DNA of 49,228 nt from 66-474 sp035606235 (GTDB lineage: Bacteria > Pseudomonadota > Gammaproteobacteria > Xanthomonadales > Rhodanobacteraceae), in contig DATNFU010000035.1 of NCBI GenBank assembly GCA_035606235.1, positions 1 through 49,228 on the forward strand. Reading direction: 5' to 3'. The notes under the pieces are model-generated. The model was not told the DNA's origin and searched no databases. It saw nothing but the letters and a program-made list of their open reading frames with translations. The position numbers and the translations under genes were made by a program. Positions 34,801 through 43,282 of the stretch are shown in pieces; position 1 is the first letter of the stretch, and each line of letters begins with the position of its first letter.

Positions 34801-35544
34801 TTATTGAGAGTGCGGCAGGGATGGCGCTTTCACGCGCAGGGATAGCGCATGAACAGCGAAGCGTCGCAGCAGCGCGCGCGCATCCGGCGTGGTTTTCACG
34901 TCGCGCCGCATCGCCGCGACGTCGAGCCCTTCTTCGCTCAGGGCTTCCTCGCGATCGCCGAGGTATGCACGCATCACGCGCACGCCGATCTCGGGATGGA
35001 ATTGGGTCGAGATGGCGTTGGGCCCGTAGCGCAAGATCTGGTGCGGATCGAGCGCCGACCGTGCCAGCACCTGCGCGCCGCGCGGCGTTTCCAGCACGCT
35101 CTGCCGGTGCGTGGTGTGCGCGGGAAACTCGATCGGCATCCCGTCGAGCAGTGGGTCAGCGCGACCGTTGCGTGCGATCGGCTGCGTGCCGATCTCGCGC
35201 CCGGCCGGCAGCCAGCCGACCGTGCCGCCCAGTGCGTGCGCCAGCAATTGATGGCCGTAGCACACGCCGAACAGCGGCAGTTCGACGTCCATCGCCCCGC
35301 GCAACCACGCGGCGGTATCTTCGCTCCAGCGCTCGCGATCGGTGACCATCGCGCCAGAGCCGGTAATCACCGCGCCGGCGAATCCCCGCGCCGGCGGCAG
35401 CTTTTCGCCCGCGTCCACGCGTACGCTGCGCACCTGTCCGGGTTGCAAACGCATGCTGGTGCGAAACCACTGCGCAAACCCGCCCAATCGCGCGCGAATG
35501 GGTTCCGGCGCTTCACCGGTCTGGATGAGGAGAAGTTGGCGCAT
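34801..35544 (-). CDS. Class I glutamine amidotransferase
   Basis: 247 aa. The GATase1 triad is complete: C95 in FGVCYGHQLLA, H183 and E185 in QFHPE. There is no synthetase domain, and no matching synthetase gene adjacent. It resembles the stand-alone 'GMP synthase glutamine amidotransferase-like' proteins rather than GuaA itself; the ammonia acceptor or gamma-glutamyl substrate is unknown. It is convergent with the rhomboid gene (33 bp gap). Confidence 0.85.
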   Translation of the reverse strand: MRQLLLIQTGEAPEPIRARLGGFAQWFRTSMRLQPGQVRSVRVDAGEKLPPARGFAGAVITGSGAMVTDRERWSEDTAAWLRGAMDVELPLFGVCYGHQLLAHALGGTVGWLPAGREIGTQPIARNGRADPLLDGMPIEFPAHTTHRQSVLETPRGAQVLARSALDPHQILRYGPNAISTQFHPEIGVRVMRAYLGDREEALSEEGLDVAAMRRDVKTTPDARALLRRFAVHALSLRVKAPSLPHSQ

Positions 35545-35587
35545 GCAATCGGGAAGTGACGAGAGCGGCGAAGAGTAGCAACTATGC

Positions 35588-35697
35588 CGTCATCCCGGGG
35601 CCGGTCAAGAGCGGAGCCCGGAATCCATTTTGAACTCGCCTGGGTCGATAAGATCAAAATGGATTCCGATCGCCGCTTCGCGGTGTCCGGAATGACG
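35588..35697. repeat. Large imperfect palindrome (CGTCATCCC...GGAATGACG)
   Basis: The left arm CGTCATCCCGGG... through GGAATCCATTTTGA (35588-35633) is mirrored by the right arm CAAAATGGATTCC... through CCGGAATGACG (about 35655-35697). The outer 6-11 bases and the central GGAATCCATTTTGA/TCAAAATGGATTCC pair very well. It fills the gap between the amidotransferase and gspE-like genes; a related element is at 47574-47685. Confidence 0.8.
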
Positions 35698-35729
35698 ACA
35701 AACTCGTTATGCGCGCGCGCGAGTCCCGG

Positions 35730-37538
35730 CTACTCGGATGCCGGGAGCACCGACAGCACTTCCGCAACGGTGGTGACCCCGCGCGCCACTTGCGCGGCGG
35801 CGGATACGCGCAGCGGACGCATGCCTTCCGCGAGCGCGGTGGCAGCGAAGCCGGCGAGATCCAGTTGCGATGAAATCATGCCGCGCAGGCGCGCGCTGAT
35901 CGGCATCATTTCGTAAATGCCGGTGCGCCCGAGGAAGCCGGTGTTGCGGCACTCCAGGCAACCGGTCGGCACGAACACCCGCGGCGGCACCGCGATATCC
36001 CAGCCGTGGGTAAGCACGTGCCAAGCGTTTTCATCCTGCGAGCCTTCCACCTTGCAATGCGGACACAGCGTGCGCACCAGCCGCTGCGCGACCACGCCGG
36101 CGAGGGTGGACTGGATCAGGTAGTGCGGCGCACCCAGATCCAGCAGACGCGTGACCGCGCTGGGTGCGTCGTTGGTATGCAGGGTGGACAGCACGAGGTG
36201 TCCGGTGAGCGACGCCTGCACCGCAATCTGCGCGGTTTCCAGATCGCGGATCTCGCCGATCATGATGATGTCCGGATCCTGCCGCAGCAGCGTGCGCACG
36301 CCGGCGGCGAAATCGAGATCGATCGCAGGCTGCACCTGGGTCTGGTTCAACTCCGGCGAGACCATCTCGATCGGGTCCTCGATCGTGCATACGTTCAATT
36401 CCGGGCGTGCTAGGTGCTTCAGCGTGGAATACAGCGTGGTGGTCTTGCCGGAACCCGTGGGTCCGGTCACCAGCACGATGCCGTGGGGACGCTCGACCAT
36501 CAGTCGCCAGGACTTTTCCTCATCGGCGGAAAAGCCGAGCTGGGCGAACGCCTTCACCACGATGTCCGGATCGAAGATGCGCATTACGAGTTTTTCGCCG
36601 AATGCGGTCGGCATGTCGGAGATGCGCAATTCCACCTCGCGCCCGCTGGAAGAGCGCGTCTTGATGCGGCCATCCTGCGGACGGCGCTTTTCCGCCACGT
36701 CCAGGCGCGCGAGGATCTTGATGCGCGCGGTGACCGCGGTCATTACCGGCGGCGGCAACTCGAAGACCTTGTGCATTACGCCGTCGATGCGAAAGCGGAT
36801 CTGACCCGCATCGCGGCGCGGCTCCAGATGGATGTCGGAGGCACGCTGCTCGAACGCGTACTGCAGCAGCCAATCCACGATATGCACGACGTGACGATCG
36901 TCGGCGCCGATCTCGCCGGACTTGCCGAGTTCAAGCAACTGCTCGAAGTTGAGAATCTTGGAGGCGTCGTAATCCTCCTGTTTCGCATCGCGCGCCATCG
37001 CGATCGAGCGCTGCACGCCGTAGAACTCAAGCAGATAGCGGTTGACGTCCAGCGGATTGGCAACCACGCGCTTCACTTCGCGACGGATCATCTGCGCCAG
37101 ATCGTTGGCCCAGTGCGTGTCGAACGGCTCGGCGGTGGCGAACGTGACGGCGTTGCCATCCACCTGCACCGGCAGGATGCGATGGCGCTGCGCGTAGGCA
37201 TGGCTGACCGCCTGCGTGACCGCGCCCGCATCGATCTTCATCGGATCGATCTTGAGATACGGCAGGCCGGATTTTTCCGCCAGCCACACGGTCAATGATT
37301 CGATCGACAGCGGTTTGCCGGGGCGGCGCCGATCCGCCAATTTGGCGTTGCCGATCAGCACCAGCGGATGCAGTTCCAGCGTGCTCTTGCCGACGCGATC
37401 CGAACTACGCAGGCGCTTGGCGTCCTCGGCCGAGAGCAGGCCATCCACTACCAGCGCGGCCAGCACGTCGTCCAGCTCCAGCCGCCCGCGGCGGCCCAGC
37501 GCGGGCGCGACGTTGCGGGGGTGCGGATTCACGGCCAT
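35730..37538 (-). CDS. GspE/PilB-family secretion or pilus ATPase
   Basis: 602 aa. It has the N-terminal domain of extension ATPases (LTVWLAEKSGLPYLKIDP; HRILPVQVDGNAVTFATAEP), then the RecA-like core with Walker A GPTGSGKTTTLY near residue 357, the Asp box TIEDPIE, Walker B DPDIIMIGEIRD and the His box HLVLSTLHTND. A four-cysteine zinc motif CPHC...CLEC follows near residue 510. Such ATPases drive type II secretion or type IV pilus assembly. No other gsp or pil gene is in the window, so its apparatus is not identified. GGAGATG lies upstream of the ATG. Divergent from glyQ across 57 bp. Confidence 0.93.
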   Translation of the reverse strand: MAVNPHPRNVAPALGRRGRLELDDVLAALVVDGLLSAEDAKRLRSSDRVGKSTLELHPLVLIGNAKLADRRRPGKPLSIESLTVWLAEKSGLPYLKIDPMKIDAGAVTQAVSHAYAQRHRILPVQVDGNAVTFATAEPFDTHWANDLAQMIRREVKRVVANPLDVNRYLLEFYGVQRSIAMARDAKQEDYDASKILNFEQLLELGKSGEIGADDRHVVHIVDWLLQYAFEQRASDIHLEPRRDAGQIRFRIDGVMHKVFELPPPVMTAVTARIKILARLDVAEKRRPQDGRIKTRSSSGREVELRISDMPTAFGEKLVMRIFDPDIVVKAFAQLGFSADEEKSWRLMVERPHGIVLVTGPTGSGKTTTLYSTLKHLARPELNVCTIEDPIEMVSPELNQTQVQPAIDLDFAAGVRTLLRQDPDIIMIGEIRDLETAQIAVQASLTGHLVLSTLHTNDAPSAVTRLLDLGAPHYLIQSTLAGVVAQRLVRTLCPHCKVEGSQDENAWHVLTHGWDIAVPPRVFVPTGCLECRNTGFLGRTGIYEMMPISARLRGMISSQLDLAGFAATALAEGMRPLRVSAAAQVARGVTTVAEVLSVLPASE

Positions 37539-37564
37539 GCTGCGGGCATCTCCATCGTCGTCGG

Positions 37565-37570
37565 TATACT
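37565..37570 (+). promoter_or_regulatory. Candidate -10 box before glyQ
   Basis: TATACT, 26 bp before the glyQ ATG, in the short gspE-like/glyQ divergent gap. No convincing -35 hexamer at the proper distance. Confidence 0.35.
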
Positions 37571-37595
37571 AGCGCGCTTTATCCGCGGCGCAGCG

Positions 37596-38473
<878 letters not shown>

Positions 38474-38477
<4 letters not shown>

Positions 38478-39124
38478 TCCTGATCGGCATGTACGACTCA
38501 CCGTTCGTGCGCCGCGTGGCCGTCAGCATGACGCTGCTGGATGTGCCGTTCGAACATCGCGACTGGTCGGTGGGCAAGGATCAGCAGCGCATCCGCGAAT
38601 TCAATCCGCTCGGCCGCGTGCCGGTGTTGGTACTGGATTCGGGCGAGCCGCTGATCGAATCGGCGATGATCCTTGATTGGCTCGATCAACAGGCCGGGCC
38701 GGCGCGTGCGCTGCTGCCGATCAGTGGCGAACCGCGTCGGCAAGCGCAAAGCCTGATCGCCCTTGTCAGTGGCGCGATGGACAAGGGCATCCAGCTGGTC
38801 TACGAGCGCATCTTCCGTCCAGCGGAAAAGCGCCATGAGCCGTGGACGCAGCGTTGCGAAACGCAGATGCACGGCGCGCTGGACGAACTGGACGCGCGCT
38901 GCGCCGGGATTGCTTCGACGTGGCTGGTCGGCGCGGCGCTGTCGCAAGCCGATATCACCCTGACCTGCTATCTCACCTATCTGAAGGATGCCGTGCCGCT
39001 GGATCTGTCCGCGTGGCCGGCGTTGCGCGCGCGCGCGGGAAACTGCGAACTGCTGCCGGCGTTCCGGCACTATTACGCACCGTTTGATCCGCCGAAAACG
39101 GACGCGGGAAGCGCCCGGCCATGA
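38474..39124 (+). CDS. Glutathione S-transferase-like protein
   Basis: 216 aa. Start ATG overlaps the glyQ stop (ATGA) and has a good AAGGAG site, so it is translated with glyQ. The thioredoxin-like N-terminal domain begins MYDSPFVRRVAVSMTLLDVP with a serine at the usual active-site place, and NPLGRVPVLV...GEPLIESAMILDWLD forms the glutathione site. The C-terminal helices carry WLVGAALSQADITLTCYLTY. Its substrate is unknown. It sits between glyQ and glyS, with glyS 133 bp further on. Confidence 0.87.
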
Positions 39125-39257
39125 CGCGTTCGTTGCTGATGGAAATGGGCACGGCAGATCGAGGCCACGCTCACGCGAAGGGCCGGATCGCGTCGCGTGC
39201 GCCGGCCGAGCGTGGGGCGGGATGCCGAACACAAGGCGGCTCCGCGGAGGGATCGAA

Positions 39258-41417
39258 GTGAGCGATCTCAAACCGCTGCTGATCGAGATCGGTTGCGAGG
39301 AACTGCCGATCCATGCGATCGACGAACTCGCCAGCGCCTTCACGCGCGGCCTGTGCGAAGGTTTGAGCAAACGCGGCATTGCAGCGGATATCGAACATGC
39401 ACGCGCCTTGTGCACGCCGCGCCGATTGGCCGCGCATATTCCCAAGGTCGCCGAAACACAACCCGAACAGCATGTCGAAGCGCTTGGCCCATACCTCAAC
39501 ATCGCACTGGATGCACAAGGCGATGCCACGCGCGCGCTGCTCGGCTTCGCGCAGAAGTGCGGCGTCGAATGGACGCGCTTGCAACGCACGACCGACAGCA
39601 AGGGCGAGCGCTTCGTGCATCGCGCGACAAGCGCGGGACAAACCACGGCAGCGCTGCTGCCACGGATGGTAAGCGAATCATTGAGCGCGTTGCCGATCCC
39701 GAAGCCGATGCGCTGGGGTGCTCACGATCATGCCTTCGTGCGCCCGGTGCACTGGCTGGTGATGCTGCACGGCGACCGCGTGATCGAAGGCGAAGTACTG
39801 GGGCTGCACAGCGGCCGGCAATCGCGCGGGCATCGCTTCATGCATCCGCAGCCGGTGCATCTGGGCGACGCGGATTGCTATCTCGATGCATTGCGCGCGG
39901 CCAAGGTACTGGCCGATCCGGCCGAGCGTCGCACGCGCATTCGCGAGGAGGTGCAACGCGCGGCATCGGCCGGTGGCATGCCGCGACTGGATGAAGCATT
40001 GCTCGATGAAATCGCCAACCTCACCGAGTGGCCGGCGGCGATCGCATGCACCTTCGATCGCGATTACCTGGCCGTGCCACACGAAGCGCTGGTGACGACG
40101 ATGGTCGCCAACCAGAGGTTCGTGCCGGTATTCGATGCGAGCGGGAAACTCACCGAACATTTCATAGGCGTCGCCAACATCGAGCCGAAGAATTCCGATC
40201 GGATCCGGCACGGCTACGAGCGCGTTATCCGGCCGCGTTTTGCCGACGCCAGATTTTTCTTCGATGGGGATTTGAAAACGCCTCTGGCCGCACAACAGCA
40301 AGGCTTGCGCGAGGTGACCTGGCAGAAAGCGCTGGGCAGCCTGTGGGACAAGACCGTGCGCGTGGCCGAGCTGGCGCGCATCATCGCCAATCGTTTGCGC
40401 GAGCGCGGCGTCGAGGTGGATGCGGCGCTCGCCACGCACGCCGCGAGCTTGAGCCGCTGCGATCTGCTGACACGCATGGTGGGAGAGTTCCCGGAATTGC
40501 AGGGCGTGATGGGCCGCCATTACGCAACGGCGCAAGGCGAGCGCGCAGAAGTCGCCCTCGCGCTGGACCAGTTTTATCGTCCGCGCAACGCGGGCGACGG
40601 CATCGCCCAGGGCGCGCTCGCGCAGGTGCTGTCGATCGCCGACAAGCTGGACACCCTCACCGGCATTTTTGCGGTGGGCATGAAGCCGACCGGCAACAAA
40701 GATCCGTTCGCTTTGCGCCGCGCCGCGCTGGGACTTGCGCGCACGCTGATCGAAGGGGGGCTGGATCTGGACTTGAACGTGCTGTTGCGGGAAGCGCTGG
40801 AACAGATTCCAGGCGACGCACTGGCGGCCGGCGCCAAAGCGGATCGGCGCACCGGGGGGGGCGATGCACGCGACGTGCTTGCCGGGGAACTCCACGCCTT
40901 CATTCTCGAACGCTTGCGCGGCTACTACGCCGATCAGGGCTACACGCCCGGCCAGTTCGCGGCGGTTGCGGCGGTCGAACCCGCCAGCCTCGTTGATTTC
41001 GATCGCCGTCTGCACGCTGTGGCGGCTTTCGCGCAAAGACCCGAGGCGGTTTCGCTCGCCGCAGCCAACAAACGCGTCGCGAATATCCTGCGCAAGGAGG
41101 GCGTGGACCTCCGCGAAGCAGGGGCGCGCGCAATTGATGAATCGCGGTTGCACGAACCCGCGGAACGCGCGCTGTGGCTGGCGCTGCAAGCCGCGCAGGC
41201 GGACATGCGGGACGACGCCCTCGGCGATGCGGGCGGTGCGCGCGTGGACTATCAAGGCGCACTCGCCCGCCTCGCACGGTTGCAGGCGCCGGTGGATGCA
41301 TTTTTCGACGCCGTGCTGGTGGTGGTCGAGGATGCCGCTCTGCGCGCCAACCGGCTCGCGTTGCTGGCGCAGATCAAGGCGCGTTTCGACGCCATCGCAG
41401 AGATCGCGCTGCTGTGA
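39258..41417 (+). CDS. glyS: Glycyl-tRNA synthetase beta subunit
   Basis: 719 aa (E. coli 689). Binds tRNA-Gly in the alpha2beta2 enzyme. The N-terminus LLIEIGCEELP, VRPVHWLVMLHG, RGHRFMHP, GVANIEP and the C-terminal anticodon-binding part are family features. GTG start with GGAGG 7 nt upstream; the frame is open further upstream but without family sequence. It contains a run of eight G at about 40854-40861 inside codons for Gly-Gly-Gly (RRTGGGDARD), a stretch that may be an insertion relative to other GlyS and is prone to slippage or sequencing error. Confidence 0.95.
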   Translation: MSDLKPLLIEIGCEELPIHAIDELASAFTRGLCEGLSKRGIAADIEHARALCTPRRLAAHIPKVAETQPEQHVEALGPYLNIALDAQGDATRALLGFAQKCGVEWTRLQRTTDSKGERFVHRATSAGQTTAALLPRMVSESLSALPIPKPMRWGAHDHAFVRPVHWLVMLHGDRVIEGEVLGLHSGRQSRGHRFMHPQPVHLGDADCYLDALRAAKVLADPAERRTRIREEVQRAASAGGMPRLDEALLDEIANLTEWPAAIACTFDRDYLAVPHEALVTTMVANQRFVPVFDASGKLTEHFIGVANIEPKNSDRIRHGYERVIRPRFADARFFFDGDLKTPLAAQQQGLREVTWQKALGSLWDKTVRVAELARIIANRLRERGVEVDAALATHAASLSRCDLLTRMVGEFPELQGVMGRHYATAQGERAEVALALDQFYRPRNAGDGIAQGALAQVLSIADKLDTLTGIFAVGMKPTGNKDPFALRRAALGLARTLIEGGLDLDLNVLLREALEQIPGDALAAGAKADRRTGGGDARDVLAGELHAFILERLRGYYADQGYTPGQFAAVAAVEPASLVDFDRRLHAVAAFAQRPEAVSLAAANKRVANILRKEGVDLREAGARAIDESRLHEPAERALWLALQAAQADMRDDALGDAGGARVDYQGALARLARLQAPVDAFFDAVLVVVEDAALRANRLALLAQIKARFDAIAEIALL

Positions 41418-41439
41418 GTGCACGCCGCGCGCGTACGCC

Positions 41440-42948
41440 ATGACCGATTCCGCCGACGAATTGTGGGCCAGCGCGCAGCAGCATCTTGCGGCCAAACAAG
41501 CCGGCCCCGCACGCGCAGCGCTGCAAGCGTTGCTGGCTGAAGATTCCTCGCATGTGCTGGCGCAGCTTGCGCTTTGCGATCTTGCCTGGCGCGAGGATCG
41601 CGTGCGCGAAGTCGCGCAGCGCGCACGCGACGCCGCGGCCGTTGTGCCTCCCTTCCCGGAGCTTATCTGCGATGTGATCGCCAAGCTGTTGCTGGCCGGC
41701 GAAACCGTTGCGGCACGCGATCTGCTGCTGCACTCGGCATTGGTCACCATCGCCTCGGACGTTCTGCTGATGCGGCTGGCGGACCACTGGCATTACCTGG
41801 GTCAGGAAGAGCGGGCGCTGGCCTTGCTGGATCGCGCGCGCGAGCTGGGCCTGGATGGGGACCAGATCCGCTTTCGTCGCGGCCAGCAGTTGTTGTTAAT
41901 GGGACGCGAGTCCGAAGCTGAGCCCGAACTCGAATTGAGCCTGGCGCTTACGCCGGTGCATGGGCGCTCCGCACTGGCGCTGTCGGGATTGCGCAGGCAG
42001 ACGCGCGAACGCAATCACTTCAACCGGCTGGCGACCGGGCTGAAGAACGTCGCCCGCGGCACACGCGATCACGCCGCGCTGGAGTTTGCGTTGTACAAGG
42101 AACTGGAAGACGTCGGCCGTTACGACGATGCATGGCAGGCGCTGTTGCGCGGCAACGCGGCTATGGCGGCGCGCAAGCGCCATGATGCCGAACGGCAGCG
42201 GCAGTTCATCGATCGCTTCATTGCCTGCGCAACGCCGCAATCGCTGCATTCCGCGGAGGCGACGCAGGAAGGGCCGCAGCCGATCTTCATCATTGGCATG
42301 CCGCGTTGCGGCGCGGGCTTGCTGGAACGCCTGCTTGGCCATCACTCACGTGTGCAAGCCTGCGGCGAGCTGGGTGAGTTCGGACGGCAGTTGCATTGGG
42401 TCGCCGATCACCGCACTACCCAGGATGAGACATTTCTCGCGCGCTTGCCGCAGATCGACCACGCGGAAGTCGGGCGCCGTTACCTGGCACAGGCGCAATG
42501 GCGCGCGCGCGACAAACCCTTTTTCGTGGACAAGCAGCCACCGAACTGGATGGTGGCCGGGTTGATCCATGCCGCGCTGCCGCGATCGCCGATCCTGCAC
42601 GTGACGCGCGACGCGATGGATATGTGCTTCTCCAATTACCGCACCTTCTTCGGCGATGCCTACGCCTACAGCTATGATCTCGCTGCGATCGCCGCCCAGC
42701 ACCGCGACTACCGCAAGCTGATGGCGCACTGGCGCGCGCTGATCCGCGACCGGCTATTGGACGTGTCGTACGAGCGCTTGTTGCGTGATCCAGAAGCCAC
42801 GATGCGCAAGGTACTGGCGTTCTGCGGATTGGCGTGGGAGCCCGAATGCGCGAATGCGGGGCGCTGCGAGCAAGCCAAGGCTACCGCGGCGTGGCAGCCT
42901 TACGCCGCGCAACTTGCCGGCCTGCGCAACGCGCTCCAGCCTGGATGA
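41440..42948 (+). CDS. TPR-sulfotransferase with altered PAPS loop
   Basis: 502 aa. Start MTDSADELWASAQQ, 22 bp after glyS; a long in-frame extension overlaps glyS and was dropped. Residues about 1-240 are TPR-like helices. The sulfotransferase domain begins IFIIGMPRCGAGLLERLLG (PSB loop near 283-301). The 3'-PB region LHVTRDAMDMCFSNYR keeps R390 and S398. In the family the first loop is usually PRSGT-T; here C290, A292 and G293 replace the conserved Ser, Thr and following residue. PAPS binding may be weakened, or the protein may do another job. Other family marks (VDKQPPNW, YSYDLAAIAAQHRDY, VSYERLLRDPE) are retained. Substrate unknown. Confidence 0.85.
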   Translation: MTDSADELWASAQQHLAAKQAGPARAALQALLAEDSSHVLAQLALCDLAWREDRVREVAQRARDAAAVVPPFPELICDVIAKLLLAGETVAARDLLLHSALVTIASDVLLMRLADHWHYLGQEERALALLDRARELGLDGDQIRFRRGQQLLLMGRESEAEPELELSLALTPVHGRSALALSGLRRQTRERNHFNRLATGLKNVARGTRDHAALEFALYKELEDVGRYDDAWQALLRGNAAMAARKRHDAERQRQFIDRFIACATPQSLHSAEATQEGPQPIFIIGMPRCGAGLLERLLGHHSRVQACGELGEFGRQLHWVADHRTTQDETFLARLPQIDHAEVGRRYLAQAQWRARDKPFFVDKQPPNWMVAGLIHAALPRSPILHVTRDAMDMCFSNYRTFFGDAYAYSYDLAAIAAQHRDYRKLMAHWRALIRDRLLDVSYERLLRDPEATMRKVLAFCGLAWEPECANAGRCEQAKATAAWQPYAAQLAGLRNALQPG

Positions 42949-43078
42949 AACCGCCGCGCCCGTGAACAGCCCCTGGAATCGGGCGCCGAGACTTGACGCG
43001 TCATTAACTTTTAATTAGGTTCAAGCCCGCCCTCAGGATTGCTCGATCCTTGCGCACCGGATTGGGGAGTGGATTGGG

Positions 43079-43102
43079 GCCGGCGGCCGCAGCGCCGCCG
43101 GC
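43079..43102. other. Perfect hairpin between convergent genes
   Basis: GCCGGCGGC / GCCGCCGGC stem with loop CGCAGC. It lacks a following T-run on either strand, so it is a weak terminator candidate. Confidence 0.6.
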
Positions 43103-43118
43103 TTCATACCGGGAGATC

Positions 43119-43213
43119 TGCAAAGCTGCGACGCTCGACCATGGCGAGCACCAGCGATGCATTCAAAACGCCTGGCGTAAGCACTAAGCTTTCGACCTGA
43201 GCTCCGGCGGCGG
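43119..43213 (+). repeat. Dispersed repeat, copy 1
   Basis: Starts TGCAAAGCTGC-nn-CGCTCG and ends GCTCCGGCGGC, with a small inverted repeat in the middle (ACGCC-tg-GGCGT type). Copy 2, with the same ends and orientation, is at 47350-47439. The middle parts differ in sequence but not in layout. Confidence 0.6.
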
Positions 43214-43282
43214 CCCCCCCGCCCGCGATTTCTTTCAGAAGATCCTTTGGATGTGTGCGCGCCACAATGGTGGCTCGCGTAT

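Larger units (their letters stand above)
42949..43282. other. Gene-free gap of 334 bp
   Basis: Between two convergent genes. It holds a promoter-like pair TTGACG/TAGGTT at 42993-43021, a 9 bp hairpin at 43079-43102, a copy of a roughly 95 bp repeat at 43119-43213 and a run of seven C at about 43214. I see no coding region in it. Confidence 0.7.

Noticed and set aside
39678..41750. 690-codon open frame opposite glyS and the sulfotransferase gene
   Set aside because: Same reason: antisense to conserved genes with abnormal composition and no domain.
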